26,077 bases of DNA from Deltaproteobacteria bacterium (GCA_030670715.1 DAOVBC010000002.1:1-26077); one strand, 5' to 3'. Numbered from the stretch's first letter, positions 6,490 through 15,781 are shown. The notes: generated from the sequence alone by a model not told the origin. A program made the numbers and translations.

Positions 6490-9400
6490 ATGCCCACAAG
6501 AGCAGACATCGATAAAATTCTGATAATCGGATCGGGTCCCATCATCATCGGCCAGGCCTGTGAATTCGATTACTCCGGCACCCAGGCCTGCAAGGCTCTC
6601 AGGGCGCTCGGTTACAAGGTCGTACTGGTCAACTCCAATCCGGCCACCATTATGACCGACCCCGGTACGGCGGATGTCACGTACATTGAGCCGCTGAATG
6701 TCAAGGTGCTCACCGAGATCATCGCCCGGGAGCGACCGGACGCTTTGCTGCCGAACCTGGGCGGGCAGTCGGGGCTGAATCTGTCTTCCGAGCTGCATCG
6801 CGCGGGTGTCCTCGAAAAGTACGGGGTTCAGGTTATCGGTGTGAACGTTGGCGCCATTGAGCGCGGAGAGGATCGATTGGCTTTCAAAGAGACCATGGAA
6901 CGGCTCGGTATTGAAATGCCGCAGAGCCAGACGGTCAGCAGCGTAGAAGATGCCGAAAAGGCCGCCGAAGCGCTCGGATACCCGTTGGTCATCCGTCCGG
7001 CCTACACGATGGGCGGAACCGGCGGCGGACTGGTGTACAATGTGGAAGAACTTCGCACGATAGCCGCCCGGGGGCTGGCAGCCAGCCTGGTCAGCCAGGT
7101 TCTGGTGGAAGAGTCGGTGCTGGGGTGGGAGGAGCTTGAGCTGGAAGTCGTCCGCGACGCTAAAAACCAGATCATCACCGTGTGCTTCATTGAAAACGTG
7201 GATGCGATGGGTATTCACACCGGAGACAGTTTCTGTACGGCGCCCATGCTGACCATCGACCCGGTACTGCAACAGCGTCTGCAGGAGTATTCCTATGCCA
7301 TCGTTGAGGCCATTGAGGTCATCGGGGGCACCAACATTCAGTTCGCCCACGATCCTGCTAGCGGTCGGGTGGTGGTGATTGAAATCAACCCGCGCACTTC
7401 CCGGTCTTCGGCGTTGGCCTCCAAGGCAACCGGGTTTCCCATCGCCCGGGTTTCAGCCCTGCTGGCCGGCGGACTCAATATGGACGAAATTCCGTACTGG
7501 CGTGACGGCACCCTGGAAAAATACACGCCTTCGGGCGATTACGTGGTGGTGAAGTTTGCCAGATGGGCATTTGAAAAATTTGAAGGCGTTCAGGATGCGC
7601 TCGGCACCCAGATGCGGGCGGTCGGTGAAGTGATGAGTATCGGCAAAACTTACAAGGAGGCCTTTCAGAAGTCAGTCCGCAGCCTGGAGATAAATCGTTA
7701 CGGGCTGGGCTTTGCCCGTGACTTTCACGAGATGACGCTGGAGGAGCTGCTGAGCGCCCTCGGCACTCCCAGCAGTGAGCGGCAATTTCAGATGTACGAG
7801 GCCCTGCGCAAGGGGGTGAGTATCGAGACGCTTTACGAAATCACGCACATCAAGCCCTGGTTTATACAGCAAATGAAGGAGCTGGTCGAGCTCGAGGAGG
7901 AGATCCTGAATTACAGGGACCGCCGGTTGCCCGACGATCTACTGGTCCGGGCCAAAAAAGACGGGTTCGCCGACCGTTACCTGGCCGGACTGCTCGGCTG
8001 CAGCGAGTCCGAGATCCGGGAGCAGCGCAAAGCCTTGGGGGTGGTGGAAGCCTGGGAGCCTGTTCCGGTGAGCGGTGTTGAAAACGCAGCGTACTACTAT
8101 TCGACATACAACGCCCCGGATCGGGTTGGGGTCAGCGACCGTAAAAAGATCATGGTGCTGGGGGGCGGTCCGAACCGCATCGGTCAGGGTATCGAATTCG
8201 ATTACTGTTGCGTACATGCCGCTTTTGCCATCCGGGATGCCGGGTACGAGTCGATTATGGTCAACTGCAACCCAGAAACCGTCTCCACAGATTACGATAC
8301 TTCCGACAAACTCTATTTCGAGCCACTGACCGTTGAGGACGTATTGAGTATATACGAAAAAGAACAACCCGACGGGGTGATCGTCCAGTTCGGGGGACAG
8401 ACCCCGCTCAATATCGCCGGCGAGCTTGCCGCGACCGGAGTCAATATCCTGGGCACCTCACCGGAAACCATCGACCTAGCCGAAGACCGTGACCGTTTCC
8501 GTAAGATCATGCGTGAGCTGGGAATCCCCCAGCCCGAATCAGGTATGGCCAGCACTATGGAGGAGGCCCGCTTAATTGCAGAGAAAATCGGTTACCCACT
8601 GATGGTGCGGCCATCCTACGTTCTGGGCGGACGGGGTATGGAAGTGGTACAGGACGAGGAAATGCTTCATCAGTACATGACGGCCGCAGTGGAGATTTCA
8701 CCGGAGCGCCCCATCCTGATCGACAAGTTTCTGGACAACGCCATCGAAGCCGAAGCCGATGCCATTGCCGACGGTACGGACGCCTTCGTGCCTGCCGTAA
8801 TGGAGCACATCGAGCTGGCGGGCATCCACTCCGGCGATTCGGCCTGTGTCATCCCGCCCGTAAGCATTGCGCCGAAACATATTGAGATCATCAGCGAGTA
8901 CACCAGGAAGATCGCCATCGCTCTCGATGTCGTGGGCCTGATGAACGTGCAATACGCAATTTTTGACAACACGGTGTATGTGCTGGAGGCCAACCCCAGA
9001 GCATCCAGGACGGTGCCCATCGTCTCCAAGGTGTGCGACATTTCCATGGCCCGTCTGGCCACCCAGGTCGTGCTGGGCAAGAAACTGGCCGAACTGGAAC
9101 TGCAGCAGCGAATTATCCCCCACTACGGGGTCAAGGAAGCGGTGTTTCCGTTCAACATGTTTCCGGAGGTCGATCCGATTCTGGGGCCGGAAATGCGTTC
9201 CACCGGCGAGGTGCTGGGGCTGTCTCAGTCCTTCGGACGGGCGTTCTTCAAGTCCGAGGAGGCGACCCAGGTGACCTTACCCCTGGAAGGCGCCGTGCTG
9301 TTCACAATCGCCGACCGCGACAAAACGGCGGCTCTGGAGCCGGTAAGGCTTTTCCGTGATCTGGGTTTTCGAATCCTGACGACAAAAGGGACCCACGAAT

Positions 9401-9690
9401 TTTTAAGGGAGCACGAAATCGAAACCGAGCCGGTACAAAAACTCGGCTATGGGCGCCCGGACCTGGTGGACGCCATCAAAAACGGTGAGATTCAGCTGCT
9501 GGTCAACACCCCGAGCGGCCGGCAGAGTAGTCGAGACAGTTCCGAGGTACGCAAGGCGGCGATCAAATACAAAAGTCCCTACATCACCACTACCGCCGCG
9601 GCGATTGCGGCGGCCAAAGGCATTGCCGCTCGCAGGGCAGGTGCACCCAAGGTGCGCGCATTGCAGGAATACCATGCCGGTATCCGGTAA
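6490..9690 (+). CDS. carB: Carbamoyl-phosphate synthase large subunit
   Basis: CarB makes carbamoyl phosphate from bicarbonate, two ATP and ammonia channelled from the CarA glutaminase, for pyrimidine and arginine synthesis. The frame opens at 6454, but the ATG at 6490 has GGAG 5-6 nt upstream and gives the canonical beginning MPTRADIDKILIIGSGPI, so I use it (1066 residues, the standard length). Both ATP-grasp halves are present: the first begins GSGPIIIGQACEFDYSGTQA and the second GGGPNRIGQGIEFDYCC. The C-terminal MGS-like allosteric domain is intact (GFRILTTKGTHEFL to NTPSGRQ). carA is not adjacent; upstream is a divergent PurF-like gene. A 74-codon gene follows after 35 bp. Confidence 0.97.
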   Translation: MPTRADIDKILIIGSGPIIIGQACEFDYSGTQACKALRALGYKVVLVNSNPATIMTDPGTADVTYIEPLNVKVLTEIIARERPDALLPNLGGQSGLNLSSELHRAGVLEKYGVQVIGVNVGAIERGEDRLAFKETMERLGIEMPQSQTVSSVEDAEKAAEALGYPLVIRPAYTMGGTGGGLVYNVEELRTIAARGLAASLVSQVLVEESVLGWEELELEVVRDAKNQIITVCFIENVDAMGIHTGDSFCTAPMLTIDPVLQQRLQEYSYAIVEAIEVIGGTNIQFAHDPASGRVVVIEINPRTSRSSALASKATGFPIARVSALLAGGLNMDEIPYWRDGTLEKYTPSGDYVVVKFARWAFEKFEGVQDALGTQMRAVGEVMSIGKTYKEAFQKSVRSLEINRYGLGFARDFHEMTLEELLSALGTPSSERQFQMYEALRKGVSIETLYEITHIKPWFIQQMKELVELEEEILNYRDRRLPDDLLVRAKKDGFADRYLAGLLGCSESEIREQRKALGVVEAWEPVPVSGVENAAYYYSTYNAPDRVGVSDRKKIMVLGGGPNRIGQGIEFDYCCVHAAFAIRDAGYESIMVNCNPETVSTDYDTSDKLYFEPLTVEDVLSIYEKEQPDGVIVQFGGQTPLNIAGELAATGVNILGTSPETIDLAEDRDRFRKIMRELGIPQPESGMASTMEEARLIAEKIGYPLMVRPSYVLGGRGMEVVQDEEMLHQYMTAAVEISPERPILIDKFLDNAIEAEADAIADGTDAFVPAVMEHIELAGIHSGDSACVIPPVSIAPKHIEIISEYTRKIAIALDVVGLMNVQYAIFDNTVYVLEANPRASRTVPIVSKVCDISMARLATQVVLGKKLAELELQQRIIPHYGVKEAVFPFNMFPEVDPILGPEMRSTGEVLGLSQSFGRAFFKSEEATQVTLPLEGAVLFTIADRDKTAALEPVRLFRDLGFRILTTKGTHEFLREHEIETEPVQKLGYGRPDLVDAIKNGEIQLLVNTPSGRQSSRDSSEVRKAAIKYKSPYITTTAAAIAAAKGIAARRAGAPKVRALQEYHAGIR

Positions 9691-9725
9691 CAGCCGGTCG
9701 GCCAGTATCAGGGGGGAAATACAAA

Positions 9726-9950
9726 ATGTATACAGTTATGATTCGGGTAGGGAATGCCCGGAAAATAAAACGGGCTGTTTTTGAGGATTCCGCCAAGGCG
9801 GAGGAATATTTTGAAGCGCTTTGCCGGCGCCGAACCGAATATCCCGCCACCGCAGTTCTCACCTATAGAATTCTGGTCAAAAAACAGTACCGCCTCGATA
9901 AAGACTGGAAAGGTGATCGCTTTATATTAAACGAAGATCTGGCGCCTTAA
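9726..9950 (+). CDS. Small hypothetical protein downstream of carB
   Basis: A 74-residue basic protein with a GGGGGAAA ribosome-binding site just upstream, 35 bp after the carB stop, so probably in the same transcript. It begins with a strand-like stretch (MYTVMIRVGNARKIK) and is rich in Arg, Lys and Tyr, with no Cys motif, signal or membrane segment. I do not recognise the family. The spacing and ribosome-binding site make a real gene more likely than chance. A strong convergent terminator hairpin follows at 10001-10049. Confidence 0.65.
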   Translation: MYTVMIRVGNARKIKRAVFEDSAKAEEYFEALCRRRTEYPATAVLTYRILVKKQYRLDKDWKGDRFILNEDLAP

Positions 9951-10000
9951 AAGGGGCAGTGCTGTAATCGGCAATTCCCCTGTAAAATTGATAACATGCG

Positions 10001-10049
10001 ATATTTTCTATGAAACACCGACCGCAGGGAGGTGTTTCATAGAAAATAT
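10001..10049. terminator. 19-bp hairpin terminator between convergent genes
   Basis: ATATTTTCTATGAAACACC (10001-10019) pairs perfectly with 10031-10049 around an 11-base loop. It separates the plus-strand carB unit from the minus-strand ilvN gene ending at 10055. The A/T-rich stem base can serve both directions. Confidence 0.75.
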
Positions 10050-10054
10050 TCGGG

Positions 10055-10543
10055 CTAATCTATCTCGCGGTACAGCGCCAAAACTCCGGACCGGGTCAAT
10101 TTTTTAATACCCATCGGCTCCAGCAGACCGATGAGAGCGTCTATTTTCCCCTGACTGCCGGTCACTTCGATAATATAATGGGTTGCCCCCGTATCGACAA
10201 TTCTGCCTCTAAAGGTCTCGGCAATCCGGAGAATTTCCGGGCGGTTTTCCGGCTGCGCTTTCACACAGATCAGGGCCATTTCTCGCTTTACGGCTTTCTT
10301 GCCGGTCATGTCCCTTACCTTGATCACATTGACGAGCCTTCGCAACTGCTTCATGATTTGTTCGAGTCGTTCCGGGTCGGCTTTGGTCGTGATCGTAATG
10401 CGCGACATTTCCGGATTTGCGGTCGGTGCACCGCAGATTGTTTCGATATTGTAACCGCGACCGGCAAACAGTCCTGAAACGCGGGCGGTTACCCCGGGTT
10501 CATTTTCCACAAGCATCGTTAGAATGTGCTGATTATTACTCAT
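10055..10543 (-). CDS. ilvN: Acetolactate synthase small (regulatory) subunit
   Basis: This is the regulatory subunit of acetohydroxyacid synthase, which activates the catalytic subunit and confers valine feedback inhibition in branched-chain amino-acid synthesis. At 162 residues it is the full IlvN/IlvH length. The N-terminal ACT domain is clear (MLVENEPGVTARVSGLFAGR, about 10-29, then GYNIETI). The C-terminal domain runs about 85-160 (REMALICVKA to GVLALYREID). The start has a GGGAG site upstream. The catalytic partner ilvB is not adjacent: the upstream gene, 63 bp away on the same strand, is a FabH-like synthase, so the subunit appears separated from its partner. Confidence 0.93.
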   Translation of the reverse strand: MSNNQHILTMLVENEPGVTARVSGLFAGRGYNIETICGAPTANPEMSRITITTKADPERLEQIMKQLRRLVNVIKVRDMTGKKAVKREMALICVKAQPENRPEILRIAETFRGRIVDTGATHYIIEVTGSQGKIDALIGLLEPMGIKKLTRSGVLALYREID

Positions 10544-10606
10544 CCCCGGCTCCCGCTGTTCACTGCGCCCCTTACCCGGACATTCCGCCGCCCCATCCTA
10601 TCCACC

Positions 10607-11668
10607 TTACGGCACCCGATAAACCATGGAATTTATATTCATTCCGGCCCCTACTGAAGCAAAAACAAGGATATCGCCGGAATGCAGCCGGTGGTTGTCC
10701 AGCTTTTTTCTCACAATCAAATCCAGCATCATGGGCAGGGTGGCGACCGAGCTGTTACCGGCCCAGGAAATGATCATGGGCTGAATATCGGCCGGAATTT
10801 CCCGGATATCGTACAACGCAAACAGCCCTTTTAATATGGCCTCATCCATCTTTGCATTGGCCTGGTGAATCAAAACCTTTTTGACATCGCCGAGGTCCAA
10901 TCCGCTCTTTTCAAGATTTTTCTTTACCATCCTCGGTATGGTCCTAAGTGCATACTTGTATATTTTGTGACCATGCATTTTGATAAACAGCTCGTTCCCC
11001 CTGTGGCCGGGATTATAGGACCCGCCCAGTGTCAAAAGGTAGGCATGATCAAAAGTATCCGAGCGGGTGATGTGGGAAAGGATGCCCGTATCCTGATCCG
11101 TTGCTTCAACAAGGGTCGCTCCGGCGCCGTCGGCATAGATCATGCGATCCACATCATGGGGGTCCGCCACCCGTGACAGTATCTCAGCGCCGATCACAAG
11201 GACCCGCTTTGCATCGCCCGATTTGATGTAGTAATCGGCCGTAATCATCGCCTGCAGCCATCCGGGACATCCAAAAGGTATGTCAAAGGCGACCGTGTAT
11301 GGATTTTCAATTCTCAGTTTGTGTTTTACCCGGGCAGCGATAGTGGGAACCATATCCGTTCGGATATTGTCCGCTGTCAGATCTCCAAAATTCTGGGCGA
11401 CGATAATATAATCAAGGCTTTCCCGGTCAACGCCTTCCAACGCTTTTTTTGCAGCCCTGTAGGCAATGTCGGAAGTGGTCAGCCCATCGGTGACATACCG
11501 CCTTTCCTCTATTCCCGTGATCTCATAAAGTTTTTGAATGATCTCGGCATTGGGCCGTTGCAGTCTGTTGCCGTCGGGTCCATAGAAATCGCTATCGAGA
11601 AAATACTGATTTGGAATTGCCTCCGGTGGGAAGTAACTGCCGGTTTCCGTAATGATGGAATTCGCCAT
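10607..11668 (-). CDS. 3-oxoacyl-ACP synthase III (FabH)-like protein
   Basis: A thiolase-fold condensing enzyme of the KAS III group, 353 residues, slightly longer than typical FabH. The catalytic triad is visible: C134 in FDIPFGCPGWLQA, H268 in VLIHQANAKMDEA and N305 in SWAGNSSVATLP. The N-terminal GIEERRYVT matches the family's 'GI..RR' element. It probably joins an acyl-CoA primer to malonyl-ACP; the primer cannot be read from sequence. It could equally be a specialised KAS III in lipid or secondary metabolism. The start codon lies two bases from a mobile-repeat copy, and the only upstream purine-rich site (GGAAAG, 9 nt before ATG) is inside that repeat. ilvN follows 63 bp downstream. Confidence 0.88.
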   Translation of the reverse strand: MANSIITETGSYFPPEAIPNQYFLDSDFYGPDGNRLQRPNAEIIQKLYEITGIEERRYVTDGLTTSDIAYRAAKKALEGVDRESLDYIIVAQNFGDLTADNIRTDMVPTIAARVKHKLRIENPYTVAFDIPFGCPGWLQAMITADYYIKSGDAKRVLVIGAEILSRVADPHDVDRMIYADGAGATLVEATDQDTGILSHITRSDTFDHAYLLTLGGSYNPGHRGNELFIKMHGHKIYKYALRTIPRMVKKNLEKSGLDLGDVKKVLIHQANAKMDEAILKGLFALYDIREIPADIQPMIISWAGNSSVATLPMMLDLIVRKKLDNHRLHSGDILVFASVGAGMNINSMVYRVP

Positions 11669-11670
11669 TT

Positions 11671-11772
11671 TATACCGCTTTCCATAATTATGTTCCGAAA
11701 TACGGAATTGCGGTATAAGTGGTTGTAGAAAAAAACGTTGGAATACCGGAACGTTTTTTTACAACCACTATA
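11671..11772 (-). repeat. Mobile hairpin repeat, copy 3, 102 bp
   Basis: Reverse orientation relative to copies 1 and 2, with one base missing next to the T-run (TTTACAACC for TTTGACAACC). It abuts the FabH-like start codon, so its GCGGTATA end forms that gene's leader and supplies its likely ribosome-binding site. Confidence 0.85.
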
Positions 11773-11890
11773 TAACCGCTGCTTTGCCTTTTTGAAATAA
11801 TACAGATTATATAGCACCCGCTGCAGATGCACAAGGACTTTAGCAGTCCTGGTAACCCGGCTGTGTAAAAAAAATGTAAAAAATGAATGC

Positions 11891-13738
11891 CTACCCTGTC
11901 GATTTATTCTTCATGCGGAAGGCGCGCAGGGTGTGGCGTTTTTGAGCGGACAGCACCGTCTTTCGCTTGCGCACGGATCGGGGCGTGACCTCCACCAGCT
12001 CGTCTTCTCGAATAAAGCTGATGGCCTGCTCCAGGGTTACCGGTTTGGTGGGTGAAAGAACAACGTTTTCGTCTTTGCCGGCGGCGCGCATGTTGGACAA
12101 CTTCTTTTCCTTGCAGGGGTTCACGTCGATATCCTGGCTCCGGTTGTGCTCGCCGATGATCATACCCTCATAGACCGGATCTCCCGGCACGACAAAAAGC
12201 CGGCCCCGGGGTTCCAGGTTAAATAAGGCATAGGGTACGGCATTGCCGGTGCGGTCAGCCACAATGGAGCCGGTAAACCGGCTGGGGCAGTCCCCACGGA
12301 ATTCTCCGTAGCCGTCGAACAGGGAATGAATGATACCGGTGCCCCGGGTGTCGGTGAGAAATTCGTCCCGGTATCCGATCAACGCCCGGGCGGGTACGGA
12401 AAATTCGATGCGCACCCGTCCCTTGCCGTTGTTGACCAGGTTGGTCATTTTACCTTTGCGAGCCGAGAGTTTTTCCGTCACCACACCGAGGAATTGTTCT
12501 TCGCAGTCGACCAGCAGCCGCTCCATGGGTTCGAGCTTTCTGCCGTTTTCGTAGCGGTATATAACCTCGGGCCGCCCCACACAGAATTCATATCCTTCGC
12601 GCCGCATGGTCTCAATAAGGATGGCCAGTTGAAACTCGCCACGGCCCTTGACCAGAACACTTTCCCGGTCTTCGTTCGTTTCCATCTGGATGGCCACATT
12701 AAGAAGGGTCTCTTTCAGCAGGCGCTCCCGGATCCGGCTTGACTGGACGTACTTGCCCTCCTTGCCCCCGAACGGAGAGTTGTTGATGGTAAATTTCATG
12801 GACACTGTGGGTTCGTCCACCCTGATCCGGGGCAAGGGTCGGGGAGTTTGCTGGTTGCAGATGGTATCACCGATCTTGACTTCCTCAATTCCCGCCAGCA
12901 CAACAATGTCTCCGGGCTGAACCTCGTCCACGCTCTTTAATCTCATACCCTCATGAACCTGGAGCCCGGACACTTTAAGCGGTACGCTCCGGCCGTCTTC
13001 GCCGATGCATACAAGGCTGTCTCTGGACCGGGCTGTTCCGTTAAAGATTTTGCCGACTGCCAGCCGGCCCACGTAATCCGAGTAGCCCAGGTCCGATACG
13101 AGCATCTGGAAGGGCGCGCCGGGGTCATGGGACGGGCCGGGGATCTCTGCCAGGATGGTATCCAGCAGTGCATATAGATTTTTACCCTCCCCATCCAGGG
13201 TTCTCAAAGCGATACCCTCCCGGCCGACCGCATACAGCAGGGGGAACTCAAGCTGCTCGTCGGTGGCATCAAGATCTATCAGCAGATCGTAGATTTCATC
13301 GAGGACCTCGTCAGGACGGGCGTCCTGACGGTCGATCTTGTTGATGACCACAATGATTTTAAGGCCGGCCCCCAGGGCTTTGTTGAGAACAAACCGGGTT
13401 TGCGGCAGTGGGCCTTCCGAGGCGTCGACCAGCAGAATCGCCCCGTCGGCCATGGACAGGGCCCGCTCCACTTCTCCGCCGAAGTCTGCGTGGCCAGGGG
13501 TGTCGATTATATTGATCCGCACGTCTTTCCACACCACCGAACAGTTCTTGGCTGCGATGGTGATACCGCGCTCCCGTTCCAGATCCATGGTGTCCATGAG
13601 CCGCTCTTCGATCTCCTGATCGGCTCTGAACAGGCCGCTCTGGCGGAACATGGCGTCCACAAGCGTGGTCTTGCCGTGGTCCACGTGGGCGATAATGGCA
13701 ACGTTACGCAGGTTATCGTTTCTCAGTACGCTCGGCAT
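11891..13738 (-). CDS. typA: Translational GTPase TypA/BipA
   Basis: A ribosome-associated GTPase of the EF-G/LepA class, used in ribosome assembly and stress adaptation. At 615 residues it is the family length. G1 is AHVDHGKT (17-24), G2 lies in ERGITIAAKN, G3 is DTPGHAD and G4 is NKID. The family-specific C-terminal region is present (GTGIIHSLFDGYGEFRG, then the CKEKKLSNMRAAGKDENV stretch). The start has GGAGAA at normal spacing. It is monocistronic on the evidence here; a small hairpin and a mobile repeat separate it from the next minus-strand gene. Confidence 0.97.
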   Translation of the reverse strand: MPSVLRNDNLRNVAIIAHVDHGKTTLVDAMFRQSGLFRADQEIEERLMDTMDLERERGITIAAKNCSVVWKDVRINIIDTPGHADFGGEVERALSMADGAILLVDASEGPLPQTRFVLNKALGAGLKIIVVINKIDRQDARPDEVLDEIYDLLIDLDATDEQLEFPLLYAVGREGIALRTLDGEGKNLYALLDTILAEIPGPSHDPGAPFQMLVSDLGYSDYVGRLAVGKIFNGTARSRDSLVCIGEDGRSVPLKVSGLQVHEGMRLKSVDEVQPGDIVVLAGIEEVKIGDTICNQQTPRPLPRIRVDEPTVSMKFTINNSPFGGKEGKYVQSSRIRERLLKETLLNVAIQMETNEDRESVLVKGRGEFQLAILIETMRREGYEFCVGRPEVIYRYENGRKLEPMERLLVDCEEQFLGVVTEKLSARKGKMTNLVNNGKGRVRIEFSVPARALIGYRDEFLTDTRGTGIIHSLFDGYGEFRGDCPSRFTGSIVADRTGNAVPYALFNLEPRGRLFVVPGDPVYEGMIIGEHNRSQDIDVNPCKEKKLSNMRAAGKDENVVLSPTKPVTLEQAISFIREDELVEVTPRSVRKRKTVLSAQKRHTLRAFRMKNKSTG

Positions 13739-13831
13739 GATACAGGTTCTCCGTTATGTAACAATTTCTCCGGACGGGCCGGAAGGAGCAATATAACCAC
13801 CAGGGACCCGATTACAAGTTCAAAAAGGATA

Positions 13832-13862
13832 TAATTATAGGGTGTTTTTACCCTTATAATTA
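13832..13862. other. AT-rich hairpin upstream of typA
   Basis: TAATTATAGGGT (13832-13843) pairs with ACCCTTATAATTA (13850-13862) with one bulge. It starts about 94 bp upstream of the typA start. It could lie in the typA leader or promoter region. The role is unknown. Confidence 0.4.
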
Positions 13863-13980
13863 GATTAAAGTGAAATGGGTTATCAGCGAATCACTGGCAG
13901 CTCGAGCGGATCCGACTGATTTAGGAGTTGTTTAGATGGAACAATTCATCAATAATTCTGTTGACATAACCGAGGATTGA

Positions 13981-14128
13981 GCATAAAATCAATAAGTTAA
14001 GTGCGTATTGAGTATTTTATCAGCATTCATGAAATATCGCAACAATTCGCTGTTCTTTCTTAACGAACCATAGAACATCCAAATCCCGGCGGGAAGTGGC
14101 GATGCGCTGGTAATCCACTGTACCCTAA
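13981..14128 (+). repeat. Dispersed structured repeat R2, copy A (left part)
   Basis: About 148 bp, roughly 80-85% identical by eye to 22098-22236. Shared blocks include AATCAATAAGTTAAG, TTCATGAAATATC and GCTGTTCTTTCTTAACGAAC. GTTAAG near the left pairs with CTTAAC further on, so the repeat can form a hairpin. The matching right end of this copy (TAATAGAGGT then TAGCG) is found only at 14421-14435, after about 290 bp of other sequence. Confidence 0.7.
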
Positions 14129-14419
14129 CCCGGACAAGCCGGAAAGTGCCTAAAGTGAACTAAAATGCCTAAAATGCCTAAAATTGTGGCGTCGCTTCAC
14201 TCCGTCTTTATTATAAGCGCCTGATATTTTTATCATAAAAAGTCTGAAATCAGCAAATGAACACAATCGCATACCTTATTTTTTCTTTTATTAAAATCGA
14301 TAGAATGCATTAATTTTAGGCATTTTAGGCACTTTGCAATTTTAGGCATTTCTTCAGGCAACTTGATTTTTACGTAAAAAGATCTTGCCATAAAAAACAA
14401 AAAAATAATTTCTAAGATA
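14129..14419. repeat. 291-bp segment with CCTAAAA inverted repeats, apparently inserted into R2
   Basis: This segment interrupts repeat R2 relative to the copy at 22098. CTAA occurs at both junctions (14125-14128 and 14420-14423). Inside, TGCCTAAAATGCCTAAAATT (14166-14185) is the exact reverse complement of 14312-14331, and a third partial unit lies at 14338-14351. The segment ends are not obvious inverted repeats, so the mechanism is unclear. No ORF was recognised. The rest of the gap from 13739 to 14530 holds no gene that I can see. Confidence 0.5.
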
Positions 14420-14530
14420 CTAATAGAGGTATAGCGCTAAAGCTTCACTACGTGCCCAACATTCCAATTGGGGCGAAACCCCTAACTTGATTGTCCCTTA
14501 TAATAATCGCATGAGGAGAAGAGGAGACCT

Positions 14531-15781
14531 GTGAGGCGGGAAATGATCGAAAAGCAAATTGTTGACACACTGAAATCTTTTTACAATTTGATGGCTCAAA
14601 CCCGGTCTGTGAGGTCCGGCATTGTAACCCGGTTGTTTTCCTCTCAAGCCGTCCAAAATGGGCAAATTGATGCCTTAAAAAATGCACTTGCCTCACTTGA
14701 GCAGTGCCTGAAAGACGAATACAAAGCCACTTTCAAAATTGATCGTTCAGAAATTATTGATGTGGATTTAACCTATGAAGTAACGGAATTAAAAAAGGAT
14801 ATCTACTATCTTGAAAACGGCGAGGAGAAATTTATATCCTACCTTGAATCGCTTCATCCTGATTTTTCCTCCCAGGTGAAATATGGCGTGGGCATATTGA
14901 AGGGGAAGCATTTCAACTGTTTTATTACCGACAGGGACGGCACGACCAACAACTATTGCGGCCGTTATCGTTCCTCTGTCCAGTCAATCTACAATGCGGT
15001 TTTTTTAACCCGATTTGCTAACAGTACCGTTTCAAATCCCATTATGATCACATCGGCGCCGCTTAAGGATACCGGCATTGTGGATGTCAGCACCATTCCT
15101 GAAAAAGCCATTATTTTAGCAGCCTCAAAAGGTCGGGAATTCATCGATCTTTCCGGTTCACGAAAAACTCATCCCATCGACGATCAAAAGCAAGCGCTCA
15201 TCAACCGCCTTAACCGGAAATTGAGTAAACTGGTCAAAGATCCCGCAAACGAAAAGTTCTCTATGATCGGATCCGGTCTGCAATTTAAATTCGGCCAAAC
15301 AACCATTGCGAGACAGGATATAAATGGTTCAATTCGGGAGGCTAAATCCGAGGCATTTTTAGCATTGATTAAAAAGGTTGTAAAAGAACTGGACCCGGCC
15401 GAAGAAAATTTCAGGATTGAAGATACCGGTTTGGATATCGAAATTATCCTTGCAGTTTCGGATGAAAAGGCCGGTTTAAAGGATTTTGACAAGGCCGATG
15501 CCGTTAAATACCTGGACAAAGAATTAAATCTTCACCTGGAAAAAGGCCCCCATCTAATTTGTGGTGACACTGCATCGGATGTGCCGATGCTGGAAGCTGC
15601 CGTGGAAAGGACAGACAATACCTGGGCCGTTTTCGTAACCCGGGAGTCGGAACTGACCGATCGGGTAAAAGCCGTTTGTCCGAATGCAGTGACCGTAACG
15701 GAACCGGATATTCTCGTGACGATTCTAAACCGGCTGGCGACAATTTGTGAAAAAAAGGCAGAGAAGGTAATTTCTAACTGA
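14531..15781 (+). CDS. Trehalose-phosphatase-like HAD phosphatase
   Basis: This 416-residue protein has a HAD phosphatase core resembling trehalose-6-phosphate phosphatases. Motif I is FITDRDGTTNN with D134 and D136, motif II is the Thr in MITSAP, motif III is a Lys in the DKADAVKYL region (about 320-328), and motif IV is ICGDTASDVPML (D346, D350). About 120 residues of charged, helical sequence precede the core. The chosen GTG has GAGGAG four bases upstream; an ATG at 14543 is the alternative. It is followed after 34 bp by a HAD-GH65 fusion. In Mycobacterium OtsB1, as I recall it, related modules occur in one polypeptide, so the two proteins probably share a disaccharide-phosphate pathway. 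The exact substrate is not shown. Confidence 0.8.
   Translation: MRREMIEKQIVDTLKSFYNLMAQTRSVRSGIVTRLFSSQAVQNGQIDALKNALASLEQCLKDEYKATFKIDRSEIIDVDLTYEVTELKKDIYYLENGEEKFISYLESLHPDFSSQVKYGVGILKGKHFNCFITDRDGTTNNYCGRYRSSVQSIYNAVFLTRFANSTVSNPIMITSAPLKDTGIVDVSTIPEKAIILAASKGREFIDLSGSRKTHPIDDQKQALINRLNRKLSKLVKDPANEKFSMIGSGLQFKFGQTTIARQDINGSIREAKSEAFLALIKKVVKELDPAEENFRIEDTGLDIEIILAVSDEKAGLKDFDKADAVKYLDKELNLHLEKGPHLICGDTASDVPMLEAAVERTDNTWAVFVTRESELTDRVKAVCPNAVTVTEPDILVTILNRLATICEKKAEKVISN

Noticed and set aside
6397..7350. 317-codon minus-strand frame opposite carB
   Set aside because: It is antisense to the highly conserved first ATP-grasp half of carB; His/Gln/Gly-rich composition is typical of a shadow frame.
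11509..11832. 107-codon minus-strand frame spanning repeat copy 3
   Set aside because: It is translated repeat sequence plus an out-of-frame overlap of the FabH-like gene.
13981..14440. CRISPR array in the CCTAAAA-repeat region
   Set aside because: Repeats are about 10 bp, partly inverted, and without regular unique spacers; no cas genes are present.
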